Origin: Chamaecyparis obtusa
Taxonomy: Eukaryota > Streptophyta > Pinopsida > Cupressales > Cupressaceae
DNA: 64,000 nucleotides
Assembly (NCBI GenBank): GCA_027943335.1
Contig: BSBK01003249.1
Span: 481,577 to 545,576, forward strand
Reading direction: 5' to 3'
This document shows positions 47,549 to 61,142 of this stretch, piece by piece. The notes under the pieces were generated by a model, which saw only the letters and a list, made by a program, of their open reading frames with translations, was not told where the DNA came from and searched no databases. How positions within the stretch are numbered: position 1 is the stretch's first letter; every line of letters begins with the position of its first letter. The translations under genes were made by a program, and so were the position numbers.

Positions 47549-48720
47549 TCATGCGTAGAAATTCTTCAGATGAAGGATTTTGATAGGTTCAAGGAATTGT
47601 TACCCCTCATGTGTAGAAAGTTTATAAGCACCAGATCCAAAAGTAGTAGTAACTATGTAGGGACCCAACCAATTTGGTTCAAATTTTTCTTTTTGTGCTC
47701 TATTTTGTTGATTTTTAAGATTCTCTCTTAAGATGAGATCTCTAACCTAAAACTCTTTGGAATGAACCTTCTTGTTATAACTTTGTGACATCCTTTTCTA
47801 ATATACTCTCATGTGGTCAAATGTGGCTCTTCTACACTCATCTAGAAGTTCTAGTTCTTGTATACACATGATTCTATTGTCATCGTTAGTGATAAGGCCT
47901 TTCAATGAGACTCTTAAGGAAGGTATCTCAACCTCAATAAGACAAATTTGATCCATAAACAAGTGCAAAGGGCATAGCGCCAGTAGGTGTCTGAATGCTA
48001 GTTTTGTAGGCCCAAAGTGCAAGATTGATTTTTAAGTGCCAGTCTCTTCTTGTCTTATTTACTATTATGTGTAAGATCTTCAACAATGTTTTGTTAGAAG
48101 CTTTAGTGTAGCCATTACCTTGAGGGTAGTAAATTGAAGACCAGTGTTGTTTAATCTTGAATTTCTTATATAACTACTTGAGATCCTTTTTTTGAATTGT
48201 CCTACATTATCAGTAACTATGAAGGAAGGCATGTCATAGTGACAGATGATGTGATTAAGGATGAAAAAAGATGCTTGGTTTCTTGTAGCAACTGAAAGAA
48301 GAACAACCTTGACCCACTTTGTGAAATACTCTATTGCAGTGATGATGAATTTGTGTCCACTAGATGAATTAGGGTGAATTTAACCCACCAAATCAAAATA
48401 CCACTGCTGAAAAGGCCAGTGTGTAATAGAGGGAATAAGTTCCCAGCTTGGAACATGAATCAAGTTCCCATGTATCTGACACTTCTTACAAGACTTTGCA
48501 TAGTGTATGGCATCTGTCTGCATGGTAAGCCAATAGTAACCAACCCTTGGTATTTTTTGAGCTAACGCAAGACCATTAGAGTGAGAACCACATACACCAT
48601 TGTGGACTTCAGCTAACGCACACTCAGACTCATCTTTCTCTAGGCACCTAAGAAGTGTTCCATCTAGACCCTTCCTAAACAAGTCACTAGAGATGATGCT
48701 ATAGTGGGAAGCATTGTGAA
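47549..48720 (-). pseudogene. int: E2 integrase, broken, catalytic Glu lost
   Basis: N-terminal zinc region EVHNGVCGSHSNGLALAQKI...CKKCQIHGN near 48,620-48,450. Core: D1 in WYFDLVG (stop directly after), the ITAIEYFTKW strand (missing in E1) and D2 in VTDNVGQF. The catalytic Glu position reads NGYTKASNK, a Lys, so strand transfer would be abolished. The C-terminal region (VEIPSLRVSLKGLITNDDN...FEPNWLGPYIVTTTFGSGAY) ends LHLKNFYA with TGA at 47,549-47,551. Frameshifts near 48,200 and 48,020. Confidence 0.9.
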
Positions 48721-48727
48721 TGAGTTG

Positions 48728-49339
48728 TCATTTCTCATTATGGGTTAAGTTGTCAAGAATGACTTGGTCATGCAGATAGGAGTAGATTTTAGCATAGAGA
48801 GAGGAATCATGACCAATTATAGTGTATATCACATAGTTTTTAGGGGATTCATAGGTAGGATAGTCTAGTTCTTCCACCAAGAATTGAAATCTAGATTCAT
48901 GTTCTTCCAATAGTAAAATAGAAGCCAAAGTAGCCATAGCATCAACCATTCTATTTTTAGCTCTAGGATTCTACTGGAATGTGACAAAAGTGAAGTAGCT
49001 CTTGAGATCATCAATCATTTTCTTGTAAGGGATCAATTTCTCATCTTTTGTTTGATAGTTGTTATTAGTCTGATTGATGACAAGCCGAGAGTATCCAAAG
49101 ATATGTAATTCAATAATCCTCCATTCAATATCCAATTTAATTCCATTTGTTAAAGCCTCATACTCTGTTATGTTATTTGTGCAAGGAAATAACAAATTAT
49201 ATGACTTTGGAATAGTGTAACCATGAGGGGTGATAAACATAATTCCAGCTCCAACACCATTTTGCATGTGTGATCCATCAAAGAACATTTTCCATGTGAG
49301 CTCAATCACATACATGATGGATGTGCTAGGAAAGTCCAC
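48728..49339 (-). pseudogene. E2 second RNase H (aRNH)
   Basis: Homolog of the E1 domain at 8351-9011: WKMFFDGSHMQNGVGAGIMF (first Asp), NITEYEALTNG (Glu), then LHIFGYSRLVINQ, where the third catalytic Asp (GDS in E1) is Tyr. NRMVDAMATLASILLLEEHE follows after a stop at about 48,970. The presence of this domain between RNase H and integrase supports assignment to the Tat lineage. Probably inactive. Confidence 0.88.
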
Positions 49340-50930
49340 CTACATAGGAGTATCATCTGGCAAAGGAAATTCAGCTAGTTGGTTAGCAATTGCATGTTCT
49401 TTTATAGCCTTACGATCGATGTACTCAATGTCAAATCTAGAAAGGATCATCATCCATTTAGCCAGTCGACCAATAAGAGTGGCTTTATTTAGTAAGTATT
49501 TTAAAGGATCAATTTTTATGATAAGATGTGTAGTATGTGCCAGTATGTAATGTTTGAGTTTTTGAGACACAAATACCACTGCAAGGCAAGCTTTTTTAAT
49601 GTTGTTGTAATTGACCTCATAGGCTACTAGTATTCTACTCATGTAGTATATAGCTCTTTATTTTCCATGTTCATCTTGTTGCACCAATAATGCCCCCAAG
49701 GATGTAGTTGTAGCTGAGATATACAAAATAAGAGGGTTCCTTGAGATAGGAGGCATCGAGATTGAAGGTTTAGCCAAATATTCCTTGATCTTTTGAAGAC
49801 TCTTTCCACATTCTTCATTCCATGTATGTGTAGCTACTTTGTGTAGATTTTTATAAAAAGGTTGATCTCTATTAGCAAGTTGAGATATAAACCTCCTAAT
49901 GGACTAAAGGCATCCTTGCAGACTCCTTAATTGACTTATATTTTTAGGAGGTGGCATTTCCATTATATCTTGGACCTTTTCGGGGTCGATCTCAATTCCT
50001 TTAGCTGAAATGATGTACCCAAGTAGTTTTCCTAAGGTGACGCCAAAATCACATTTCTTATTATTCAATTTGAGCTAAAATTGTTCCATCCTATCTAAGA
50101 TAAAACTCAAATCTTCAATATGTGTGTTCCTTTTTTTAGACTTAGCCAAGGTATCATCCACATAATCTTCCATGTTTTTATGCATCATGTCATGAAAGAT
50201 GGTGGTCATAGCTCTTTGATAAGTAGCTCCAATATTCTTTAATCCAAATGGCATTACATTCCAATAAAAGGTTCCCAATGTACATGTGAAGGAAGTCTTT
50301 TCTTGATCTTTAGGAGCTATCTTGATCTGATTATATCCTAAGAAACCATCCATGAGAGAGTACATTTCATAACCAGTAGTCATATCCACTATCATCTCTA
50401 TGTTAGGAAGTGGAAAGTCATCATTTGGGAAAGCTTTGTTAAGGTCTCTAAAGTCTATGCATACAAGAATGGATTTATCATGTTTAGATATAGGTACAAT
50501 GTCGGATATCCATTTAGTGTAATCAATATCCCCTATGAATCCAACACTTAGGAGTTTTTCTAACTTTTCTTTGACCAAGAGAGCTATATGTGGATGCATG
50601 TTTTGCAACTTTTGTTTGAATGGATTAACACTAGGAGCTATGGATAGATGATGCATAATTATATTAGTGTCCAGCCAAAGCATGTTTGCATATGTCCAAG
50701 CAAAATTTATCTTCTCTATGAAGAATTTAGTGAATTATTGTTTTTCATCCGCTGACAAAGATTGAGCTAAATGTATCTACTGAGGTGCTTCTATTGTTCA
50801 AAGATTTATAGTTTGTGTTGGTTCTATCAAGATTGAAGATCTTTCCTAGAAGTAACTAGGCAAGCTACCAAGTACCTCATCTTTGGGTGCCTTAAAGAGG
50901 TTTTCACCCTCAGATACATCATTTTTTTAA
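49340..50930 (-). pseudogene. pol: E2 reverse transcriptase and RNase H, broken
   Basis: RT open segment 50,683-50,075: LDTNIIMHHLSIAPSVNPFK, VCIDFRDLNKAFPNDDFPLP, LMDGFLGYNQIKIAPKDQEK, WNVMPFGLKNIGATYQRAM and catalytic YVDD at about 50,155-50,167. The thumb follows to 49,950 across frameshifts. RNase H segment 49,642-49,340: MSRILVAYEVNYNNIKKACL, HTTHLIIKIDPLKYLLNKAT. Upstream (50,930-50,690) the RT N-terminus is interrupted by stops. Order and motifs equal those of E1. Confidence 0.93.
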
Positions 50931-50945
50931 ACTTATTTTTTGCTC

Positions 50946-51996
50946 TTACACTGCCATGAAATGTTTTTCGCCATCAGAGCACCCATTATTTTTCAATTTT
51001 CTTTTTATTTTGTGACTAAGGTACTTGATATCTATCTCATTCATGTTGATTGTTAGTTCACTAGTGGAATAAACTATGGGTTCAATGGCATTAAGGTAAC
51101 ATGAAATTTCATAGTCATTTTGAAAGGAAGGTAATGCAGGTTGTTGGTTTTGTTGTGACCAATCAAATAAGGTCAGGGTAAGTGAGTGGGAGGGAAGTGA
51201 TAGGTTCCAAAGCATTGATATGGGGGGAATCATCTCTAGGGATAGGACATTCAGAATCTATAAGGTCTCATTCAAAAGTACCTAGATCGATCTAATCCCT
51301 AGCATGGTGAACTTGATCAATGAAAGAGGCATATAAGTTTGAATCATTAGGCCCTACAAGTGGCTCGTCTATAGTTTGGTTAGCATAATCATGGACCACA
51401 TCTATTCCTAGATGTATTGACTCAACTAAGAGAGACTCCCATTCATATTCTTGTGAGTAAACATCTCTATCTCTTTGTAGTAATTGTGCCATGTTCTTGC
51501 AGATGCATTCCCTATTAGGATCTTCAACTTCTGACTCTTTTTTTTGGTGAGATGAGGAAGCTTCATTGTCATGTTCAAATGGGGATCCTTCTTCATTCCA
51601 AAGAATGGAAATACAGGGAACAAAATTGTCCTCATTTTTCTCAAAAGTGTGAGTAGGCACATTTTCTTCTTTAGATTCACTATTATCAGGAGATGGGTCA
51701 AAAGCTAGTCGTGCATTAGAAAATCCCAATCTAGTCTTGTCCTTGGACTTTCTTCCATTTGTGTGACTCATAGGTTCAATAAGAGCAAGTTTCTTATCAC
51801 TCAAAATACCATGAGCTATGTAACCCATTTTAGCTAGGAATTCATAGCCTTTACCATATTTTTTAGGAGATATTTTAGAAGTAAGCACAACTTCTTCAGG
51901 TTCTCTTCTCCTATACACCCATTCTCTAACAGGTTTTTCTTCTCTTTCATCTTCTAAGGGCACTAAGGATTGGACAAAAGTATCATAACATGTCAT
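50946..51996 (-). pseudogene. E2 acidic linker between protease and RT
   Basis: Two open segments in different frames (51,996-51,292 and 51,233-50,946). The first contains a basic stretch, KYGKGYEFLAKMGYIAHGIL, resembling a G-patch-like segment also seen in E1 (PGNKLIVEMGYSRKGPLG). Acidic Ser/Glu-rich sequence follows. No catalytic domain; it lies where retroelements carry the protease-RT junction. Confidence 0.65.
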
Positions 51997-52800
51997 AGTG
52001 GAAGATGAAGGCTTTTTATCTTCTGAAGGTTTTCAATAAGAGCTAGGGGAGACTAGAAGTGTAGTAATAGAGTCCAATCAATATTCTCCCATCCCTAGAT
52101 TTAGCATTTTCATATTTTTATCACAATTGGCAAGAGTAGTCTTATTCTCATTAGTAGATCTATTGTATGGTACTAAAGATTCAGCAGTAAGTGCATTGAT
52201 AGACATGGAATTATCCCCTGGGATAGAAATTTCAATCTCATTGAAGGGGAATTTTATGCACTGATGATAAGTGAAGGGAATTTCTTACATATCATGAATC
52301 CAAGGTCTCCCTAGTAATATATTATAGGAAAGAGGGATATCAAGAACTTGAAAGACCACCTCCTTTTCAACTCACCCAATTCAAATGGGTAACATAATCA
52401 ATCCCTTAGAAGACCTTTTAACTTTTTCATAAGCCTTGATAGTGATCTTTTTCCTTGAATCAATAGTAAACTCTGACAATCCTAGCTACTTAATTACATT
52501 GAAAGAACAAATATTTAACCCAGTGCCATTATCTATTAGCACATGTTTGCCTCGAGTTCAATAGATTTGGATCTCAATGTGCAAGGCAAGGTTGTGTAGG
52601 TGACTTAAGGACTTGTCATCTTCCTCAGGAAAGGAAATGTGGTGAGGAGCAGCAATTTGATTAACCATAGTCTGGAATTGATCAGTATCAATGTTTTTAG
52701 GGACACTATCTATTTGTAAAGCCTTTTCTAAGATCTCCTTGTGCGTAGGTGATAACTCAAGCAACTTGAAGATTGAAATCTAAGCCAGAGTATATTGAAG
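51997..52800 (-). pseudogene. E2 aspartic protease, broken
   Basis: Active site KHVLIDNGTGLN near 52,545 (E1: HVLIDGGTGLN), then KKITIKAYEKVKRSSKGLIM and VLDIPLSYNILLGRPWIHDM near 52,350-52,290. Stops lie at about 52,558, 52,495 and 52,285. The upstream part (52,764-52,558) holds the linker from gag (MLELSPTHKEILEKALQIDS). Same architecture as E1. Confidence 0.85.
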
Positions 52801-52863
52801 TTGATCCACTAGACTGTAGCTTGACTTGCTAGAAGTAAAGGTTTGTTTAGAAGAGGATATCAC

Positions 52864-55024
52864 TTAGTTAGGATTAGTTTTCTTGGAAGAATTTAGACCT
52901 CTAATAATAACCTTAGGTTGACTCCTAGTAACAACATTTAGACTTTCCTTAGGTGAAGCGGAGTCGAAACCTCTAAGAATGATCATTTTTTTACACTCAT
53001 TAGAAGGTTGGGATTGTATGGAAGAACCAACACCTTTCAAGATAACCTTGGGTGCCTCATCAATATCTAAATCATAGTGGGGTCCATTAGATCTCACCAT
53101 GTTAACATTTTCATTCATTGGTTTGAGCATATTGATAACATTGTCATTGCTCGTATAAGTGTAATTGATCTTAGCTCCCTCATATTTATTGGATATTGAT
53201 GCCTCTCCTTTATCATACATAGGGAGTGGCTCCTTAAAAGCTTTATGGTCTAAATTCTTGGCAAGACCATCTACTCCAAATTTCCCATTCTCGATAAGAT
53301 CTTGAATGACATGCTTCAGTATTATGCAGTTGCCAATCTTATGTCCTTTGTTCTTATGATATTCATAATAATGATTGTCATTCACTTTTGGCTCATAAGG
53401 TTTAGCATATTCCAGTAATGTGATAATCTTGTTGGTAAGTAATATCTTAAGTATCACATCATATGAGTCTCCCAAAGGGGTAAAATCATGCTTAGGCTTA
53501 GGTTCCCATAAAGATTTATCCTTATTAGCATCATTAGACTTTGTAGCCTCTTGTTGTTGAGTTGTTAAGATAGCAGTAGCCAAGTTGAATATGGACTCTT
53601 TAGGTTTGGGCTCATCAATAACACCATCATTAACCAAGTGCTTGTTCTTGTTCCAAGGATTACTCTTATCTTTGTTATATCCATGACCATTGTTACATTT
53701 ATCTTTTCTCAAACTAATCGCACCCTTCTTAACCAAAACATCTTCTAATCGGAAAGAACTTTCAATCATGTCATTAAAGGTGAAGAAGACTTGCTTTCTA
53801 ATATCATAGTGTAATTTGGGAATAAGATTATTAACAAAGATGTCAATCTTTTTGGTCTCAGGAAGTTGTCGTGGATACCTTGAGTGTAGCTTTCTCCATC
53901 TTTGTAAGAATGTTTCAAAGGGTTCACCTTGTTTTTTCTTGATGTTGCATAGGTCAAGTATAGTTACTGGATGTTGAATCTTGTTGTATAAACCTTTTCA
54001 CTAACTCATCAAAATACTTGAGTTGAGGTGTGATTTTCATGAACCACTCCATAGCTTGGTCATTTAGACTCCTAGGAAAGAGTCTCATAAGATAAGTATC
54101 ATCATGCATGAAATCCATACTCAAAGCATAAAATTGTCTAACATGATTATGTGGATCCCCATTTTCATCATATTTATCATACTTAAGGATTTCAATATCT
54201 CTTGAAAAGGGCATCATGTATAGACTCTTTTCAGAAGGTAAAGCTCATATAGATTCCATATAAAAGGATGATTTAGGCTTATCCTTTTCTCTTTTCAAGC
54301 TCAACATTTCACTTTTCAAATTTTGTATTTCCTTGATGGAAACTTCCAAAGCTGAGGGTTCTCTTTTTCGAATCAATCCATCAACATCAAATTCATGTGG
54401 AAGCTTCAATCCTCTGGAAACCAAGTGAAATAAGTATTGATCATTATTTTGTTCCAATGTCTTCAACATATGTCTTTGGTAACGATCATCTTGTTAAAAA
54501 TTTAGGATCTCTTCTTCAGCAATTGCATGCTCTATATTGTTACAACATTGAGAGTTACATCTAGAATGTGAAGATCTTGGAGGTGAATCATATCCATTGT
54601 GTTGAGACCTTGGAGGAGATCTTGGTGGTGAATTATTTCCACTATTCCCATAGAAATTGTTATTAAATAGTTGAGTCAATCAAGCTTCTTGTTCCTCCAT
54701 GTAAGTTTTTCTTTCTAATTCAATTTGTCTTAATCTTTCATTTTGATCAAAAAGATCATTCAGCCTCTTTTTATGCTCTACCCTAGATATGGTGAAAGAT
54801 AAACTATTTTCATATTTTCATGATGCAATAGGTGTCTCACAAGTACTATCAAAGGTACTTCCAAAAGGATCAAACCAAATTTCAGTATTATCCTCTTCTT
54901 TGTCAAAGATAACCTGAGGGTCTTTGTCTTGATGACATTGACGCCTAGTGGGAAAGGGTAATTCATCAAAGATAATTGGTGGTTGCTTTCCTTGATCAAT
55001 TTGGTATCTATTTGTTACTAACAT
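52864..55024 (-). pseudogene. gag: E2 gag, broken
   Basis: Chosen start is the ATG at 55,024 (MLVTNRYQIDQGKQPP), in frame with segments down to 53,960. It has a Glu/Arg-rich coiled-coil-like N-terminus, then the gag core KYDKYDENGDPHNHVRQFYA and MRLFPRSLNDQAMEWFMKIT. Frameshifts near 53,960 and 53,770 and stops near 54,680, 54,495 and 54,245 break it. The last segment (53,769-52,864) has the HYYEYHKNKGHKIGNCIILK Zn-type motif followed by HVIQDLI, matching E1 and E3. Confidence 0.9.
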
Positions 55025-57474
55025 GAATGAGAGTGTAAAGAGCCAATTAAGATGACACAAGACAACTTGATGTCCACCCTAGAAAATAAAAGTGTTCACT
55101 TGTCCAAAAGCAAAAAAGAGAATAAAAGAGAGATTAAGATGACTTATCACAAAGTGCCCAAGTTGCAGGTAAGATCACTGTGTATGACACTTGTGAATCA
55201 AGTCAAAAGATAAAGTCAAATCCAAGATAAGATAACCAAGAGAGATTATACAAGTGAACAAATCTACTAGTAAATAATATAACCAAGGTATCAAAGTAAT
55301 CCTTTTTAGCTAAAAACAACCCATATCCTATCAATTTTAGACTAAGAGACCAGAAATGGTCAAATGTAAGCTCCCTAAACTAGCTAAGAGAAAATTTGGA
55401 CCAAACCAACTCATATCAGAATCTGGATGATAGACCTTAGATAATCAGATGACACTTAGATTGGGAAGAAAATTCATATGATAGACCCCTGTAAAGTCAG
55501 ACAACACTTTAGGATAGAATGATATTTTGTAAGTAGGATGATATACCTTAGTACTGTAGAATGATAGTTCTATGAACAATAGGAGATACTCTAGAATGTT
55601 GCATGATATTTCTCACTAAAGTAGGCGATATTAATTTAGTAAACAACAAAGGACCAATTTTGACTCAAGATCATTTTTCTAGTCAACCGTTTTGACTAAT
55701 TTGACAAAGTGACAATGTGTAATAGAAAATTTAATAACAAGTTTGAAGTTTAAAGCCAATTTTTCAAAGCAATCATGAAACATAGAGTAGTCTTAAAATA
55801 ATAAAGCAAGGGAAAAAACACCCTTGCATGATACAAACATTTGTGAGGTCTCAAAGGAAAAATCCATGAATAGTATCGTTATGTGTATGTTCAAATGATT
55901 TCCACAAGTTTTGCACAAGATGAATACACATCAATAAAATTATACCTAAGGTCAAGAGGTAAGTGCTTCAACCTTTACCCACAACTTGATGTTCTTAGCC
56001 CCATGATTAAGTGGTTGAATGGCCAAGTTATGGATCAATTGGAGGAGAACAATTCTCAGATCACATGTCCTTCCATATTTCCATATTCAAGCTTTGCATC
56101 CAAGGGAACACATATGGTGAGTATCTTGAGGTGATTTAGGTAAAGTCCACTTGGATCAATCCTTTCACAAAGTAAATCACATGACCAAAAGGTTATCCTT
56201 TAAGTCCTAACCTGTGTTTAGTAAGAATCTATGTTCATGACTATCCCTTGTAGTTTCACAAGTGAAATTAAGGCCTATAGCCCTACAAGAACCCAAAATG
56301 CATAGTCTCACAAGAAATATTTAGACCTCTCGGCCCTATACAAAGTGAATGTACTCCTCTTGTAGTCTTGTAAACAATATTGAGACCAAGATGGTCCTAC
56401 AAGAACCTAGTCAAATGTAGTGCAAGATTGAGGCAACTAGGCCCTACACATGAAGAAGCATTAGAAGTAGAAAATAGGCAATTCTTCCCTCTATTTAGAT
56501 TGAAGGAATATTTTGATTATAGTGGGATGGAGTTAGCCAGGTTCTCTTGTTTCCCACTTGTGTCATTCCCAAAAGATTGCTCTCTTGGCAGGGCCTCCAA
56601 AAGTAAATGCAAGAAAGCAAATGGATAGCTAGTGGAGGTCTAGATTTCTGATTTTACATGAGGAAAAGAGCACACTCTCCTACTCCACAGTGTCTCCCAA
56701 ACACATCAAGCACATATTCATTTACCCAAGACTTTTTAAAAATGATCAACTAAGCAAGTCAAGATTTTTTATTTTCCAAAAGGAAAAGAGAATACTCTCC
56801 TACTACTCAACTAATCACAAGACAAGAAGACTTCTAATTAAGCTAGGTGCCTAGAAAACCAAATGTAAGAAAACACAATGTTGATTTGTATCTCCAAGGA
56901 AACCTATAAGACAAATAGCATTAGTATTTTAAAGATTGAGTCATTGACAAGTGTCCTACATCATAAAGCATTAGTAGTCATGAAAGTGTTGATCTCTTTG
57001 ACAAGAAAATCTTACAAAACCACATGTTAGAGCATAAAAGATATGCAAATGAAAGCAATAACCCTGCAAGATCACTTGTTAGTCGCTGTTAGAAAACTAA
57101 AAAACCCAAAAATGCAAGAAAATGCAAGCAAGATAGGATAAAACTCAAACTATGACAACAAATGAATCTAGGTGATACTTCACAGACTGTCAAGAAAATT
57201 GTACGATATACTTCTAGGAAGCAAGCAATATTTTAGAACAGTACGATATACTACAAAGAAGCAGTGTGATATTTCCCTAGGAAGGAAATGATATTTCTCT
57301 AAGAATTAAAATGATATTCTAGAAACTGAGAAATTTTGCTTGGTAGTGTTAAGAAATATCATCCTGGTATATACTAGAATGCCATACAACTTTCTGGCCT
57401 GCAAAACAAAAGTGACAAAGTTGCGACAACAAAAAGCCAAAAATGCAAGATATGGAGCTAAAAATGAATGTCTT
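55025..57474 (-). other. E2 leader between PBS and gag, non-coding
   Basis: About 2.45 kb, the same length as in E1. Short repeated words (gatgatataccttag; gtacgatatact; gtgtgatatttcc) cluster at about 55,430-55,620 and 57,170-57,370, near the two ends as in E1. The open frames at 55,883 and 56,380 on the plus strand have no recognisable domain. Confidence 0.65.
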
Positions 57475-57492
57475 GCCCCATGATGGGCACCA
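57475..57492 (-). other. E2 primer binding site
   Basis: The minus strand reads TGGTGCCCATCATGGGGC, four bases inside the LTR. Close to the E1 PBS. Confidence 0.85.
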
Positions 57493-57496
57493 AAAA

Positions 57497-58456
57497 TGTG
57501 TGATTAATGTGACACACTTATATAAACCATTGTACTTGAGAGAATCCATGAAGAAGGAGATCTCAAGAAGCGGCTTATAGATTCCTATCTATGATGTGCA
57601 AGAATCTAGATATTATGCATAGTGGCTCTCAAATGAACCTCAATAAGAAACCCTTGCAAGGTGCACCATAGAATAGAAGATTCAAAATGATAATGCAAGA
57701 TGAGAGATGATCTAAATGAGATGCAAGAACTAAGGTAGAATGCAAATGCAAGAACAAGAAAGCAAAGCTAATCTAACAAGATTACAATACCTCCTAGTTA
57801 AGCTATATTTTTTAAGCTAAATGCAATAAGGAAATGCTAAGCTAAAAATGCAATTAAACTAGAATGAAAGATGCAAGAATACTCTAAGAATGAAATTAAA
57901 CAAAATGATAGTATAACATTAGCATAAGTGAATGATATGCAAGAGTGAGGAGAGAGCCTCCTTTTAAAAAGCAATGAACATTGAGAGATTAAGAGGCAAA
58001 ATCCAAGGGTGGATAATAATCCCTATTTTGACTTTGGTGCATAAGATTCTCAAGAGGCAAAATCAATGGATATGGTTAAGAGGAAAAAAGATGTGTGGAA
58101 GAGATTAAGAGGCAACAAGAGATTCCACTCACCTAGAAGAATGTGCAATCAATGTGAAGACAAAAAGTCTTTTTTTTTTCTTTTAAATTAGGAAATTCTT
58201 TTTTCATGTGCACACATAGGATAAAGTGGATTTTATTTAATTAAAAGGGGATAAGTTCTTTTAATCAAACAAAGCTTAGGATAAAGTGGTCAAACTTTAG
58301 GATATCATCAAATAAATGATAAAATGATGATTTGATCAAGAGATAAGAGAATAAATCAAATGCAAGATTGATTAAGCATAAGATAAAGTCTAGTATTTAA
58401 AATTTTAATGTTAGAGTGGAGCTCAAGGTTTACTAGACCATTTTTGGGTGATTACA
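57497..58456 (-). repeat. E2 5' LTR
   Basis: 960 bp, TG...CA on the minus strand (TGTAATCACCC to AATCACACA), a direct repeat of 41,651-42,614. Confidence 0.92.
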
Positions 58457-58461
58457 CATAG
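58457..58461. repeat. Target-site duplication CATAG of E2, right copy
   Basis: Exact match to 41,646-41,650. Confidence 0.92.
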
Positions 58462-60300
58462 TAGTAGGAGGATCAACAACATTGGTGGAAGAAGAAGGCA
58501 AAGAATGGGTAGACTCAATGATCTTGGTAGAATGGGAAGGTAAAGGGTTGGTATAGATTTGAAAGTTTTGGTTGAGAGGGGCAAAAATTTGTTTCCTTAA
58601 TCATTAACACCCTCAATAGATACATCATTAGAATCAATAAGGTCTTGAACAATAGACTTTAAAGAAAAACATTTTTTAGTATCATGAACAAGTTGATAAT
58701 AACATTGACACAAAGCTTTGGGATCAAATTTTTTGTTGGACTATTTTGAAGGATCAATTGGATTGATGGGGGGAATTGTTAAAGCATTAGCATTAATAAA
58801 CTCAACATCACATGTTTTTCAAAGATTCTGAAAGAGATGTAAAATTTATAGAGGATCTAAAAATAAATGTCAAATGAGCCACACCTTTGGATGTTGCTTC
58901 CACTTGTACATCAATGTTTGATGAATTGTTGATCTTGATGAAGCCCTTAGATTTTTGAAACTTTTGAAAAGGTTGGGAAGTGACATCACTCTTATAAATC
59001 AGATCCATTGGAGTGGTGCTCTCAAATTCACTCACTTTAATATGATAATTACGAAGCACTCCACACAATTGAGTAAAGGAAGAGAATTCAAAAGAAAACA
59101 TCTTATCACTAATGTCTTTTTGGAAATTAGCACTGAAAATATGTTGCACATCAATATCAGACATAGGATAAGAAATATAAGCATGCAAATGCTTAAATGT
59201 AGCTACCAATGAAATTAGTTACTTTTTCTTTAGCATCTTGTTTACAATGCATCAAATCGGTCAAAGAAACCTTAAGACCAATATTATTTTAAAATTGTTG
59301 AATGAAAACATTAGAATTTTTTTGAAAGGAATAAATAGAATAGGTGGAAAAGAATAATACCATTTCAAGGATTTGTCTCAAAAAGTTATAGTAAATAGTT
59401 TAGCCATGAATCAATAATTATGAGATAAGTAACTACACAATGTTTGAAATATCTGTGCATGAGTCAAGGGGTCACCTTTACATTGAAAGTCTCCAAGTGA
59501 GGTATTTCCATGTATTTATGGATAATGATATGAATGATGTCTAAGGACAAAGGGCTATCAATGTCACAAGTAGGAATATTGAATTTGGATTGAGTCGTAG
59601 AGGTAATTTGTTGTTGCAAGGATGAAGTGATTTGAGAAAGATAATTGATAGTGGATTCGGTAGAAAGGTTGGTATGAGGCATGTTTGAAATGTTTGGACC
59701 ATTATAGAAAATGGGATGAGCCTTGAAATATTAAAATGAAACATTTTTGTAGGTAGGCATAGATGAAGGTTGGGAAACACATGGAACACTTTAAAGGAGG
59801 AGGAATAAGATTAATAATACTTCCAAGACTAACATGTGTAGGATTGATGTTGGAATGGATGTAGTTATGAGAGGTGGAGCATAAGTAGAAAAAAGGTAAT
59901 GAAGTAGGAATAGGAATATAAGTCTCAATACTATTGAGAGGTTGAGTTAAACCAAGGTCTTAAGAACACTCTTCAATATGTTTAACATTACTATCAATAA
60001 TATGGGAAACAATGTGTAAAAAATAACACCATGTTCGTCGGTGTGAATCAACTTTCTCAAACCTTCTACTACAGAGATGGATTTAGTATTAGCTTTGTAT
60101 TGACCTACCCATTGTTCAAACTCTTCAAAATTGTGGGAAAGTTTTTTCACTTATAAAGAGAGGAATCTTAAGTTCTCATCTTCATCGTGAGAAGAGTGGG
60201 AAGAAGGATTCTCAACAATAGTGGGAATGTCATTAGCAAGCATGTGTGTGTCATCAAGATTAATAAGAAACAAAGAGGACTCAAGATCAAAGGAACCCAT
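58462..60300 (-). pseudogene. gag: E3 gag, broken
   Basis: Start chosen at the ATG ending at 60,300 (MGSFDLESSLFLINLDDTHM). Remnants follow: LSHNFEEFEQWVGQYKANTK, a gag-core-like segment 59,209-58,808 (FKHLHAYISYPMSDIDVQHI, EFSSFTQLCGVLRNYHIKVS) and a Zn-type motif CQCYYQLVHDTKKCFSLK with IVQDLIDSND at about 58,710-58,630, matching E1 and E2. Frameshifts and stops are many. The last codons (NVVDPPTTM) run into the E2 target site and continue in frame at 41,645 with NYGVDC. Confidence 0.8.
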
Positions 60301-60423
60301 AAGTCTATAGCTTCTCCTAATTGAAATACTATAGTTAGGGACTCAATGTTATAACACTCATGCATAAGAAAAATGAAAGAGAGATATGTCTAATAAATGC
60401 AATTATCAAATTTGAAAGAAATA

Positions 60424-61017
60424 TGTAATGTCGCCAAGTAGGAGGCTATCAATTTCCAATTTTTACCACAAATTATTGTGTAATTAGATAATCCAACTTA
60501 ATAAGATAATGAATAATTCATAATACACTAGCTAATTAACATAATCAATCCCACTTCCTTACTTCTCTTCTAAACTCAACCCTAACGATATTGTGGATTT
60601 ACTTATCATAGGGTGCTTGACACCAATCTACAAGTAGGTTCCCTCAAGCTTTGGGACCCCCATCCCTATCCTATCTTGGGACCCCACCTACATTATGTGG
60701 ATTTACTCCATATCTCCCTACACAACACCAACCTATCACCTCATAGGACTATACCAAGAGATTAAGGAATAGACTACGTATATATTAATTCTCTTGTATT
60801 ACAAAAAATATATTCATGTAATATATAACTATATAATTTGAATTATTATATTTATTATATGTATATATCTTGATATATCCATATGTGTAATAAAATTGAA
60901 TTTAATATATATGTCTATATATTAATAATAGATTTATTTATAATATTTGATTAATACCATTGACTAATATATGTGTGTGTGTGTGTGTGTATACATAAAT
61001 ATACATACATACATACA

Positions 61018-61055
<38 letters not shown>

Positions 61056-61142
61056 ATATATATAGTAGTTGAATTTAATTTATATTTTAAATAAATTAAA
61101 AATTTATTTATATCATACATATATCAATTATGTCTCGTGATA
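60424..61142 (-). repeat. E4 3' LTR
   Basis: 719 bp; it matches the segment starting at 63,279 over its first ~430 bp (TGTAATGTC...ggaggctatcaatttcc...). The minus-strand start reads TATCACGAG, a decayed TG. It contains TG and ACAT microsatellite runs at about 60,969-61,046. Confidence 0.85.

Noticed and set aside
55883..56628. Two plus-strand open frames in the E2 leader
   Set aside because: No domain, no conservation with the E1 leader; most likely chance frames.
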